A DNA stretch of 64,000 nt from Ophthalmolycus amberensis (taxonomy: Eukaryota > Chordata > Actinopteri > Perciformes > Zoarcidae), in NCBI GenBank assembly GCA_024529925.1, contig JAFEUB010000919.1, forward strand, positions 186,001-250,000, written 5' to 3'. The position numbers were made by a program, and so were the translations under genes. Shown piece after piece: positions 1 through 24,686 of the stretch. Position 1 is the first letter of the stretch. Every line of letters starts with the position of its first letter. Below the pieces are notes generated by a model that was not told where the DNA came from, made no database searches, and saw nothing but the letters and a program-made list of their open reading frames with translations.

Positions 1-3000
1 CAAGTTGGCCCTTCTGGCTGACACACAGGAACTCAGCTCAGAGTGCCGGCAGTGTGGTATGCCGGGCTGCTGAGGGTGGAATACATTTATTATCAGATGA
101 TAGACAGTGTGCAGGCCTTTAGCCACATAGACGTTTCTGTGTTTGGACGGCAGGTTTTGTTGCATTTTAAGCTCAAGTGGTGATGTTTCAGTGATGTGGT
201 ATCTCCCTGAAATGGGGTTTTGAATAACTCTCCTCTATTCTCTTCTCTTCTCCTTCCCTAAATGCAGACCAGGGGAAATGCATTGGCAATCTTAAGAGAA
301 TCAATGCTGAACATATGAATTATCCATCTGTATCAGCTGATTCAGAAAGCTGCTGTTCGAGTCTGCCAAGGCCAAGAAAGTGGATCACATCACTCCAGTT
401 CTGAGTAAGTCTTTACACTGGCTTCCTGAAGACTTTTCTGTTTGCCGCTGCCTTTTGTCAAAACATTTCTTACAACGCACTATAACTTATATTCTTATTT
501 TATATCTCCCTGAGTCAAGGTCAGCCTGTTTTAGTATTCTATTCTCCTGGCTCTTTAATGACTGTTTTTGTGGTGTGTTTACGTTGGTTTCTTTTGTCTC
601 GACGCTTTTTTGATGTTTTGTGTGGAACACTTTGAATTACCTTCTTGCCGAAATATGCAACATGAATCTTATCTTGCCTTTGGGGAGATGCAATTGGAAA
701 ACTAGAGGAGCTTAAAAAGGAGAGTGAGCGGAGCGAGGGAATGCTGCACGGGAAGACCACGGGTCCCAGCCTGCAGGTAGGGAGCCAGTCTGGGAGGTTG
801 GTGCTGGGATCCGAACAGAGGACTTCCTCACATCACATATTAAATCAAAAGGAGCTGTGCCACAATGCAACAATACTTCATTTAAAGTAAATGTCATGCA
901 ATAAATAATACATGATCAAAAGAATAGTACAAACGTGCACTCAGCATAGTACATATCTCTGCCAGGTGTCCTGCATTGTTTGATTGAATGAATAAAACCC
1001 ACAATTGGCTATCACCCCCCCGTCCAGACTGCAAGTGTGCCAGATGTGTTTTTTCACAAATTCAGGTCTATTTATTCGACGATACTGTGAATGCTACTGT
1101 ACTGAATAACTGTGTCTCTGGCAAATGTGTCCTTTTCGATGAATTAGTCTACACAGTTTCTTCTTGTCGCGTTAAAGACGTACACATTCAACACAGTTCA
1201 CATAGCTCGGCGAAGTTTCGCCAATCACTTGAATCTTCTCGCTTCGCTAATAAACTCCCTCAGGGCCGTGATGTTCAGGTTCTGTGGAGTCCTTGGCCTT
1301 CTTACCGTGTTTCTCAGAGGGCAGACTGCATCCTTCAAGCCGAGGCCGCAGGTGAGGAGACAGGCTGGGACGCACGATGAGCCGAGGGCTGCTGGACCAG
1401 CTCGGGTCTGGAATGAGGACACAGCTGAAGGTTAAGAAACAAAGACAGCCCTCAGATCACTGCTCCACATCATGACTTTCTCAAGTCACAAAGTGAATTA
1501 GCAGTACAATACAATACAATAATACTTGTACTACTGATAGTAAATGTCATGCAACACATAAGTACAAGTGTTTGCAGTTAAGAAAAAACAGTAAAGTGCC
1601 AAATGTTTGCATTGCTTTCACAGTGTTACTATTGCAGAAGGCCTTACATATGTCAACATTCTCTTATTATCATTTCACACATCAAGCCCATTTAGTTGTA
1701 CAGAATAACGTTTATACTGTAACATGTCCGACTGCAGAGACTTCTGTCAGAATCTTGTGCAAACTAATTCAAAGTACACCTGACCTGGACTGATATAAAA
1801 TATGATCATAGTAAATAAATATGAAGGATTGGGCTGTCGGGAGATCAAAGATTAAACAGATTTCTCAGCCGTTTATTCAAAACATTAATTTGTGCACGTG
1901 CATACTTATCCAGTTATAGTTAGTATCAGTTATTAATTAGTCTGGAAGCGTTGATAGTTTACTTACATTTCTACAAAGGTTACTTTTACAGAGCGAAATG
2001 TAAGCCAGACTTTATTCCACAATATGTCAATTTTAAGATCTCTTGCGAATTGACAAATGCGCTCGGCTTTTCCTAGAAAAAAACTTTCTTTTGACAGTAG
2101 TTTCACATGCTGCTCACCGCGTGTTCGGGCCACGATGACATAAAACTGACCCAGTTTTGAACGTTGTGTGTGTGAAACAGCCTCATTATTGCTAATTTGA
2201 TGTTCCCAATGAGCCCGACATGGATTCAGGAACTGAAACTGGGTTTAAAGGACTTGTTTAAAAGACTCGTGGGAATCCCAACCTGTTGTGTTTTGCCTCC
2301 AACATTAAAATATCTTAGACCACTACTATAAGCGAATGGTGAAACACACACAGTGCTAAGTTCAGTTAAAGTCCAGTATCAAAACAAATACAACACATCA
2401 AGTATCAGACCAAACTACATCGAAACGCAAGTTGTTGCGTCAAGACAAATCTTTTGTGTTGCGATCCAGCAACGTGGCTTACCTTTTTATCCCTTTGCAG
2501 ACCTTCGGTACATTTCCATTCCCATGAATTGCATATATTTACATATAAATGAGACTCCGCACATTGCATTGATTTATTTAGAAACACATGTTGACTGCAC
2601 AGCCAAGTCCAGTTTCAAGTTCGAATGACACATTTAGATCATTACACCACGTTGAAAGTACTGCTGCTAAAACATGTGACCCATGTGTTCACAACAGACC
2701 ATACAACATATTAAAAACCAAGAGACCCCCTCACTCACTCACTCACACTCACTCACTTTCATGTAGTAAACATGAATATCTGCACGGCACATAATCTGTA
2801 GCTTGTAACTATGCATTTAAAAGCGAGCACTTTTGGTTTTGATTCCCTCGGACAGTGTAGCATCGGACGTGGACATGTTGCGGACAAACAAACCATCCGG
2901 TCTCACTATCATTCTGAAAGTGCATTTTAACATTCGGCTTGGAACATGAAATCCCACACCTCCTCGGTTGTGCCGCGTCCAATACTGACGGTGGCATTTG

Positions 3001-3079
3001 GCAACTCTTCTCATTCACACCCAAGCTCACGTTTCAAGTGATTTGCTGGCAACACATTCACATGATTGTAGGAGAGCGG
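1..3079. other. 3' flank of gxylt2, no gene recognised
   Basis: No reading frame here has recognisable homology or splice-supported structure. The stretch may include a longer gxylt2 3'UTR. It contains a TCAC-rich tract near 2730-2760 and a 14-base direct repeat (taaatgtcatgcaa) at about 888 and 1541, with similar ACAATAC/AATAATAC sequence nearby. Confidence 0.5.
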
Positions 3080-3567
3080 TTTATTCATCGACTACTTCAA
3101 GCAGCAGAGCTCTCCAAAGTGACTTTGTTCGCCATGTTCATGAGGGAAAATGAAAAACGGGAGATGCTGTCGTCAAACTCTCGGGTGACGTAAATTTGCC
3201 TTAACTTTTTTTGCTTTTAGCCCAGACTTGTGATGTAGAGCTCATACTTTCATACTTCTTGATAAAAAAAGAATGTCGCTTTTTTTTTTTGTTCAATATT
3301 CTCATACATTTCAAAACCGGGATGTGAAAATTTGAAGACGACAATAAGGCAAACCTATTCTACGGCATCACTGACCAGCACTGTATGCTTCTCTGTATAC
3401 GTAGGCTTATTACCCACACCAATGTCCACGAGACCAAATCCAGGAAGTGGTATACACAGCAAACACAGAGCCGCACTGGGAGACGCCGGTGTGACACGTA
3501 ATCCACAGCGAGGCGGTCCTCTGCGGCGTCAGATTAAAAAAAACAGGGAGTCCATTTCGCCATCGGT
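3080..3567 (-). other. gxylt2: gxylt2 3'UTR, shortest plausible form
   Basis: Transcribed sequence after the TAA stop should run leftwards. An AATAAA hexamer on the minus strand lies at 3085-3080, about 485 bases past the stop, with T/G-rich sequence just beyond it. Other AATAAA hexamers occur further out (for example 2578-2573), so the UTR end is not fixed by sequence alone. The AATAAA overlapping the stop codon itself is too early to be the signal. Confidence 0.35.
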
Positions 3568-15821
<12,254 letters not shown>

Positions 15822-15843
<22 letters not shown>

Positions 15844-15931
15844 GGCGAGAGCGACTCGTTGTTGCGGCTGGAAGAGGCAGACGGGACGCCGCTCATGTCT
15901 GCGGCCGACGGAGAGCAGCCCGCGTTGACAT
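15822..15931 (-). promoter_or_regulatory. gxylt2: Two overlapping upstream ORFs in the gxylt2 leader
   Basis: Just upstream of the gxylt2 start, an ATG at 15931 opens a 12-codon frame that stops at 15893. A second ATG at 15896 overlaps that stop by four bases (ATGA) and opens a 24-codon frame. That frame runs past the main ATG (15843) and stops at 15822. Both are out of frame with the enzyme. If the mRNA starts upstream of 15931, they would be expected to reduce translation of the main frame. The TSS is not known. Confidence 0.5.
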
Positions 15932-16070
15932 TTTGTTACCGCTCCCCGCTCGCATTCTTTTTTTTCTGCAGATGATGATGATGATGGAGAGCGGAGAGGA
16001 GCTGCTGCACGTCCATGGAGGATTACACGGCGGAGGCGTGGCTTCTCCAGCGTTACCGTAACCATGGTCG

Positions 16071-17770
16071 TACTACCGCACTATTATATTGAAATGTGTC
16101 TGTTGTCAGAATCAGAAGCGTTAATTTGATTTGCACATACAATACATTTGATAAGGTGGATGGTGCATGACATTAAACAATCAATCAACACAATGCAAAA
16201 AATAGAAGCTTAAAAAATAAAAATTTACAATGAAATATAGTGCACAAACAAACAGATAACAGTACTTTAAACAAGTAATGTAAGTGTAATGTAAAGGAAA
16301 TGGATATTCATATTTAAATGTAGTATCTATTTATAAGAAAAACGATTGAACTATTGGCACTGTAAGTTTTGGAGGAGACGTTCATATTCAAATGCATCAG
16401 TTTTAATTTGTAAAGCAATAAATGCAATGATTGCTATCATCAAGTGACCACAAAGTCGGTGTGTTGTATGATTTCTTTCTGTAGATCCCACGTAAAACTT
16501 GAGGGCGTCATTTTTATTTCTTGTCTTTTCAAAGAGGAGAAGTTTTTTGGCTTTATCTTCTCGTTTTCAAAAGAAAGTTTTGTCCTCGTATTTTGCAATT
16601 ATACATCTTAGCAGTCACTGCACACATGCAGAGGCTTTGATTCCGGGCATTCAAAATCCTACTACAGCAGAATGTGATTAAGTATTGAGTGCTCAGTATG
16701 CAGTAGAATGGCCCCTGTGACATTACTGGGGAAGCAGCTGAGCTGTAGTTCATTTCAACTACTTGTACTGTTGGGTACATGCTTCATATTGTATATGTTT
16801 CTAGTAGGTACAGAGTAATTAATAACTTAAGCTGTGAAATTAGAGTAAAAACTACAATGTTTGCCTCTGGAATGCCGTAAAGTCGGCATATAAAGTAGCA
16901 TCAAATGGAAATAGTCCAGTGAAGTGCAAGTACTTCTAAATTGTATTCAAGTAGCTACAGTAATTGAGTAAATAAAAAGTTACATTCCACCATCACTGCA
17001 CTCCTGACAATGGACTTTCATCGATGAAGGTTTAAGATGTTTTTTGTCTTTGTATTTTAAATCATGCATTCAATTGTGAAAGTAAGAAAACTAAACTATT
17101 TGACATTTTAGCTTTTTCCCCCCTGTTAGCTCTTCAAGGACCTTTACCATGGAACTCAACTTGGGGACAAATGGGTGCCACTTCTAGTAATTAACCACTC
17201 ATAATGGTGATGTTGTGGCAAAAGCACCACCATTATGTTGTGGCTGAAAGAGAAGAGACGTAGTTCTTGGAGTAGCAACCAGCGGGACTGTTTAAGGCAC
17301 ACAATGGCAATTCATAACAAATCCAAAGTGTTAGTTCTGACAGCTTACTCTTATAGTCTAAAGTCAGACCTTTATGTCACTTTCCACCAAGCGACTCCGT
17401 CGATTGAACCACAAACACAGCACATCTGGTCTCCTCATTATGTCATGCTCTCCTGTCCTCGTCTAAGTCAAGATAACATTTTGGCAGAACAAACGATAGA
17501 TGTACGGGAAATGTTTTGTATATAATTCCAATTCGTGTGGCGCGCCTTTATTACTTTCTAGGAACTGTTAACCTCCCAGGCTTCGGAAGACATATTATGC
17601 TGTGTTCAACATTATACCAAATTTGCTGAGTTCATCATAACACGTTATATAATTTTCTTGAACACAGCTCCTCATATATTTATTGTCCATAAAAGTATAT
17701 ATGTCTTGTAAAAAAAAAAAAAAACTATAAATTTTCCCTGAACATTTTTGCTGCCGGTTTACACTCGGTA
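16071..17770. other. Intergenic DNA between gxylt2 and shq1
   Basis: Mostly AT-rich sequence with no supported gene. It contains one dispersed repeat (16830-16998) and a near-inverted pair at about 17199-17237 (CATAATGGTG ... CACCATTATG). Confidence 0.6.
16830..16998 (-). repeat. Dispersed repeat copy 2 (shared with 6461-6590)
   Basis: Contains TTTGCCTCTGGAAT, TATAAAGTAGCATCAAATGG, AAGTGCAAGTACTTC and GTTACATTCCACCA in order. The reverse complement lines up with 6461-6590, so the two copies flank gxylt2 in opposite orientation. It extends further than copy 1 and ends near TTCCACCATCAC. Confidence 0.7.
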
Positions 17771-17830
17771 CTACGGTAAAAGATGGGCGCTGCATCCACG
17801 AGCTGCCAGAGAAGCATGTTGGGATAACTC
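17771..17830 (+). promoter_or_regulatory. shq1: Candidate shq1 core promoter
   Basis: An AAAAGATGGGCGC word at 17778-17790 resembles a YY1 initiator site. GCATGTTGGGATAACT at 17814-17829 resembles an inverted ZNF143-type site (its complement has ATCCCAACATGC). Both site types are typical of housekeeping promoters near the TSS. A possible acceptor, cttacag, ends at 18701 just before the start codon, so a non-coding first exon could be spliced to 18702. This is inferred from motifs only. Confidence 0.4.
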
Positions 17831-18726
17831 AGTGTGTTGCTAGTGAGTGAGTGTGTGTGTGTTCTGTTTAACGGTGTCTTTAACGTGTACTGTGGTTTAG
17901 TGACAGCCAGTGGAGTGATTCAAACAGCCCGTTCCCACCGCAGGCATTGGAATAAAGGAAGTTAAAGGTAACGGTGGTACGGTAATCTGTCAGCTAGGCT
18001 AGCACTGCCACTGTGCTACGTTAGCCTCGTGTTAGCTTAACAGGCTAGTAGCGAGCTAACCTTAAAACGAAAGCTCACCGGCAAATATGGTCACTTCATA
18101 TGTCACCGCTTGATTTGCTTTGATTGTTTTGAGTGTACTGTTTAATTCGGCATGCATGACGACCTAATATTAACTCAATTTAACTCTATTTTCCCTCACT
18201 GAAGTAACGCTAGCTCTTCAGATTTTAAGTAAATAACATTTAACGTTGGTAAATATCTTTTTTTTAACGTGCTTGTAGTCAGAAGGTGTATGCCGAACGT
18301 AATAACAATCCCTTATATGTGGTGAAACGGATAAAGCAGTGTTTTGTAATGATGCACACGTCTGTCAGCAAGGAAACACTTTTAAAATGTTTAGATTTTA
18401 GATATCAGTAATAATGTGTTTCTAAACGGACGGAAATGGTTACGAGCTCATGTTAAGCCAGATTAAAGACACTTAATGTAACTTGCTACGGTCAGAAACG
18501 AGTCGTTATATTTGTACACAAGCTATGTTTACACTGGCACACGTGGGCTGCTGCTGCTGCTGTAGGAGACGTGACCAACAACAGCAGTTACTAGAAACAA
18601 CCACAAGGTGGCACGCTAGAGTCAGGCAGACTGCTGTGGAATGCAATCCCATATACACTGTAACTGGAGCTTGATATTCTCCCTGTCACTGATGCTTACA
18701 GGTGTGTATCACAATCAGTAGTCACA
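17831..18726 (+). other. shq1: shq1 5' leader region or first intron
   Basis: No coding potential. It contains a GTTAGC/GCTAGC-rich stretch at 17990-18060 and a short TGC run at 18548-18562. If a non-coding first exon exists near 17.8 kb, most of this span would be its intron, ending in a pyrimidine tract and cttacag at 18695-18701. Confidence 0.45.
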
Positions 18727-18869
18727 ATGATAACTCCTGCGTTCGACCTGAGCCAAGATCCAGAGTTCCTGATCCTCAGCATCCGCGTGCCGTACACCAG
18801 AACATCAGAGTTTGATCTTTACATCGATGGAACAGATTTCAAGTTCTTTGCCAAGCCCTACTTTCTCAG
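18727..18869 (+). CDS. shq1: shq1 coding exon 1
   Basis: Encodes residues 1-47 plus two bases of Arg48: the first strands of the CS domain (FLILSIRVPY, FDLYIDGTDFKFFAKPYFL). The start ATG at 18727 gives the family N-terminus M-x-TPAFDLSQDP. The donor is TCTCAG|gtgagt. Confidence 0.96.
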
Positions 18870-21800
18870 GTGAGTTAAACAACCCACAATAGCAATAGAA
18901 CATTGCCAGGATCAAACCAATAGGCCGTGTGTCTATGTCTTATGTGTGACAGTAACAGTCTGGGTCTGTGTGTTGTTTTCAGGTTGTCTCTTCCTGGAAG
19001 AATCGTGGAGGATGGGAGAGAAAAGGCCAAGTTTGACATTGATAAAGGTACGTTATTAAATGATGACAACACACACAGTGGCGGTAAAAACAGCGTGACT
19101 TGTCATGGCAGTTTCATGGGGATGTCACGTAACAAAATACCTGCTGAGGTATTTCAGCAAAGGCACAGACAGCTGTTTCATTAAACATTTAAAGCATGGA
19201 TTCAGCATGCACGCAACCCAGAACACACCCCAAACTCACCTTTTTCTATTTTGATCAAATATGATTCAATTAATTTGCTGTGGTCAAAATGATGCGATTG
19301 GATTGTCTGTCACCCACCGCGATGTAGAATGTCAGCGCCGTGTGTTTTTTGTCGACACAGTGACTCAAGACACCAGTAAAAGGACTGCTGCTGTTTGTCA
19401 GAATGTGCTGACCTTTCTTTTAACGAAGGAAAAGCAGCTCTTTCTTCTTGTCTTCTAAGTTGAAGAAATGCTATCTCAACATTTATAGCTGCATCTCATT
19501 CCAGTCATCTGTGTGCTGAAGGAAAATACAGTGCAACCTTTTATTGGATAGTTTCACAGTGACGATGGAGACGAGAAAGAGAGACGTGCGAGTCCCTGGC
19601 TGGGACTGAGCCGAGGACGTGTGTGTCTTTAACTAAACCATCCTAAGTCTCTCTTAAGTCCACCAGGAGGCCTCAAACTGGTAGCTCGACTGTGATTCTG
19701 GTCTTTCTTCAGTCACCTGTTATAATAAACAAATGTACGGTTCAGTAAACATCTTCCATTCACAGTTATCAACGCTGTCACATCAGCGAGATGAAGCTCG
19801 TGCTCGAGTGAGAGCCGACGCCGAGCTTGATGTAAAGCGCGAAGCTCAAATTGTCACGACAGCACTTTTCATTAGCGTGAACTCGGAGGGATGTGAGTGA
19901 CTGTGGTCTGCAACTGGGATGTGTCAGGTGGTGAGCTGCCGACGTGTACACACTTGGTGTGACTTGGTCCCTGTAAAACGTATATTTGCATGATATTGTT
20001 GACCAGTCATGCTCTCATAAGACACACTGGAAACATGGTTCTGGTTGCAGACAGTGATTGATCCCCGGGGGTCGTCTAGTTTCTTCTTCAGTCAATAAGC
20101 CGGAGTAAATTAACCGACTGATCGTTGTTATTTCATCCCATTTAAAGGGCCAGCGGAGCCATCTGTAATGTCACCATGATTACAGCTCGCAGGCCGCCTG
20201 CTGTGTCTCTTGTCACAGTGACAGGGGGGGGGGGGGGTTCACGTCAGGGTTTTTCTTTAGATATATAACGATCACATGATCCGTCACCATGAGGCCGACG
20301 TTCACTCGTGTCTCCGCACTGCTGTGTGTCACCGCGCTCCCGCTTTCTGCTGCTCATATTCGCCTCTAATGAAGTCGTCTTTATGGGGACATCTGCCTTA
20401 TGGACTCTGACACCTCGTCGGCAGTCTGTCAGCGTGGCCCCGGTTAACGCGCTGTGTCTAAATAAGCCTGTAACATCTGCTATTAAAGCTGCACTAATGA
20501 GCGTCCTTGTTTAGACTTATAATGAGCAATGATCGTTAAGATGCCTCTTTTCAGACTTCTGCAAGGCCAGCAACTCCAGCAATTAGTCAGCTCCCATCGT
20601 TAAGCACATCTAAGCGTTAACACTTTTTTAAGAGGTCTTCAGGCGGCCATCACTTTTTCTCTGCGGTCTGGCCAAATGGGTGTAATTCATCAATGATGTG
20701 TTTGTTTAGTTTTAATAATAGTTTGTAAAGAAACAACTTAATTCTGAAGCATTGCGCACACAGGTGGCCAATTTACCGGTAATGTGCTATCATTTGTTAT
20801 AAGGAGGTCGTTTGAATTTAAAATGTTTGACTGTACAGAAAGCGATCAATCTCAGTTTATTTTTCCTGTTGGATCTAAATGAGTTGTCTGTGTCGAGTGC
20901 GTTGTGTTTTTTGAGTCCTCTTCCTCCGACCGTTGTGAGTCGTCATGTCGTATCTGACGTATCGCATGTCAGTTTATGATCAACATTCAGTCATTTCTTC
21001 CTCCAGTAAGTATCATTGATGTATTAAAGGGAAACTTTCCCTTTCATCTCGCTGCAGGTCTCGTCACTCTTCGGGTCCCAAAGGAAACATCTGGAGAGCA
21101 CTTTGAGGGGCTCCAGATGCTGACGAGTCTCCTCGCCCCAAAAGGCTCCCGTTCAGCCAAACCCCTGATAGAGGACCTGAGCGCAGGTAAGCCACGTCTA
21201 CGCATCTGTTTAATTCGATTCATAGTTAAATTCATCGAGAACCAACCGCAGCTTCTTTACATTTCAAAGGAGGCGGTGAAGGCGCGGGAGATGAAGATGA
21301 AGACGAGGAGGACTTTGACTGGCAGGTTGAGCAGGAGGTGTACAAAGAGAGCTCTGAGGAGGAGCTGGGAGCCCTGCAGAAATACGGCTTCGGCAACCAG
21401 AGGTGTGGAGTGTTTGCAAGATTACAGGTGAGGTCAGACACACTTGTTGTTCTAAGTATCCGACACCGTTATGGAAAGAAGTTTCCCTTTAAAACCGACA
21501 TTGCAATGTTTTAAATGTTGGCACTGTCCCGACAGGAGGAACTGAGCGATGTGACCGATGTCAAGAACCCAGAGGGGACGACAGCAGCGGAGAGGAGGCA
21601 GGGACGGCTCCACGCAGAGGCATCTGCTTTTTCTCCTGACCATTACCTGTGAGTTTATCGGAGTTAAAAACCTCTGACACCCCTCGCCCTGTGCGGTCCG
21701 CTAACATGGATGTGTCATTTCAGGGCTGATTTGTTTGAGGATGATGAGATAAAGGGGCTGCTGAAGTTTAGGCCATGGTGGGAGAAGCCGAGTCCTTCGA

Positions 21801-24439
21801 CGGAGCAGGAGGAAGAGGAAGCTGGTGAGTTCACGTCCTCCTTTTATAATCTTTTTTTTTTTGGTGCAGATCCTTTCAATCTGAATTCTGGCGCTAGAGT
21901 CAGCAGAATTACATTAATTTGCACTTTTTTCCAGTGAACGGAGAAATTATAGAAGACAAACACATTATTTCCTAAAAGATAGAATTAAAGAAACATTGCA
22001 CATGTTAATATAAATGTGAATCATTTGAGCTCTTCAAACGATTAAACCAGCAAAGTGGTGACCGAAGGCTACCAGAAGGTGGCGCGAAGTTGCAGAAATT
22101 GAGAGGGCGACCATGCGTTGTTTTGTTGATGGTATTCCACCAAATAAAAAATACTCTCGTTTACCATTTTTACCATCCACGGTAGCACCAATCCATAACG
22201 TTCACTCGTAGTATATCGTTTCTTGTAACGGTGCATACGCAGAGTTCCACTCGGGAGTCTGCTGGCTGCCAGTTATGCCTGCGAGGCGCCGACATTGTTC
22301 TCTGACAATATAGGAATCCCCAAAGGAGACACAAGTCTTTCTCACCCCTCCCCTCCCTTCCCCCCCTCCCCTCCCTTCCCCCCCTCCTAGAGGGAGGTCG
22401 GCTGGAAAGCAACAGAGCCGCACTCCCCCCGCCAAACAGCCTCGGGGCTGCTGAACAGGAAAGACTCTTTCCATTATGAGGAATTGAACTTGGACCGCCT
22501 CTAATCACAGAGTCTCTGCTGCATTTTGACCAATTTAAACAGCTGCGGATTTAGAATGCGGCAACTCAAACTAAAGGCCAATCACTTTCACTTCTCACGT
22601 TTAAATGTGCAATCCGCTCCCCATCCATTTCATAATCAACGGCTCATTGCTTGTTGGCCGGAGCCTCCGCGGCTTCGCATCTCCGCTCGGCCTCCTGCGC
22701 GGCAGCGATAGCTCGCGAAAGCCTCGGCGCTGCGAGAGACTTTTAAAAAAAATTTTTATTGTGCCATCCGGCTCCTCCGACAGCCTGCTAATTCCAGCAC
22801 TTCCACTGTTTAAGCAGGCGCGCGTGGCTCTCAGCCACGGCTTATGTGCGGTGCGCGGGGCTTGTTGTGCTCCTGCGAGAGGATTTAGATTAAACAGATA
22901 GCATTATCGCAGGAGGGAGTGCGCTGCCGGTGGCGGTTTCTTTTTTTTTTTCCACCAGCGCGAGGGGTCGCCCCGGTCGCTGATGAGCAGCCATCAGGCA
23001 GCGATGCAAAGGCCATTAGCCGCAGCCCAGAGTTGAGCCTCTGTAGAACATTCCGGCTCCCTGCAGCCCCCGCCGGCTCATTCGGCATTTTGAGACTGAG
23101 TGCCTCAGTCGGGAGCCCGGGCGTAGATAAATGGGCCAAATTAAACTTAATGGCTTGATTGACAGCCCCAATAGCATTAGCCGTCAGCTGAGTGTGAAGA
23201 ATGGCATCAGTCAGGATGTTTAGGCCGTCAACGCTGGAGAGCGCGCTCGTGATTTTTAACTGTTTGTCGTATATTTAAAAATGGCGACTACGACTCCTCC
23301 ACGTGGGTCTGTGGACCCCGACCGGCGCTCCTGCTACTGTCTGATATATATGTCACCTGACAGATGGATGTGGATACAAGTGCTAATGAAGTAGAAGCCG
23401 CTCCACTCTGTGCTCTCCAGTGTCGGGGGGGTCAGGACCCTGACAGGCCACAGCTGTTTACTGGAGGCCTGTGTTCCCACACTGGTCCGGGCTAGCTGGT
23501 CTCTCCCTACCTGCTGCACTTTTTACACTACACACAGTTGCACAAATGCCTCCTTTCTTCTTTATTTGATACTTAACATGATCACAGCGGGTCGGCGTTA
23601 ACCGTACCTGCCGTCCAAGGCAACGTGTCGACCTCTCGCATTTGTGGGGGAAATTCTGGAAGCGCTTTCCAACCCTCAGCGGTGTATTTACTCCACGCCA
23701 TCGGGCCATCTGGACCTGTCGAGAGCAGCGAAGAGCCGGGCCGCCGTTCCAACTGGAGGAATTAGGTCAGAAATTAATTTGCCATCATGCGCTGTGTGCT
23801 AATACCCGACGGAACCGACGGGCTCCACAGCGGAGACGAATGGAGGGGTGAAACTACCCGGTCTGCCAACCTCCCATCAGCAGTGTGAATGCGAGGTTAA
23901 TGGAAAAATGCATCGTAGTCGTGAGTCCAACTCGCAACCGTTGCCGTTTAAATGTTGCATTTGGTCATTTTTTTAATATTTTGAACACTTGTTCTTCAGA
24001 CCAGACGGCGCTTATATCCACTAAAAATCTCCTGGATTATTTTTGTGTGACTGCTGAGCCATGCAAAACACTTCACCGCGTTGTATAAACAAATGCTAGA
24101 TACATCTTTGCTCTTATATTTTGTACATCGTGGCTATTTGCTCACATATCCGTTTGCCCGTGGCTCTGCACAGGCAGTGTGTTGAATCTCCTCTCAACGT
24201 GTGTGCTCGCCGCTGTGTTTGAAGAACAGGGTGTGCAGACGCCGGTTGCACGTGCAGGTGTGTGTGTGTGTGTGTGTGTGTGTGTTCTGCTCGTCCGCCG
24301 CTCTCCCGCTGCAGCTGCGCTGCCGAGGGACTCAGGTAGCGCCTGCAGGGAGCTGAAAACCTGACGTAATGCAGCAGGAATCTCCGTCCCAGCAGAGCCG
24401 AGCTCCTGCTGCAACCAGAGGGATCGTTCTGAAGCGCCA

Positions 24440-24496
<57 letters not shown>

Positions 24497-24630
24497 GTAT
24501 ATATATATGTATATATATATGTATATATATATGTATATATATATATATATGTATATATATATGTATATATATGTATATATATACATATATATATATATAT
24601 GTATATATATATGTATGTATATATATATAC

Positions 24631-24686
<56 letters not shown>

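Larger units (their letters stand above)
18870..21723 (+). other. shq1: shq1 introns 1 to 5
   Basis: The introns lie at 18870-18982, 19048-21057, 21187-21269, 21428-21535 and 21649-21723; exons interrupt the span. Four are very short (75 to 113 bases), typical of compact fish genes. The 2 kb intron 2 holds a G14 run at 20224-20237 and nothing else I can name. Confidence 0.9.
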
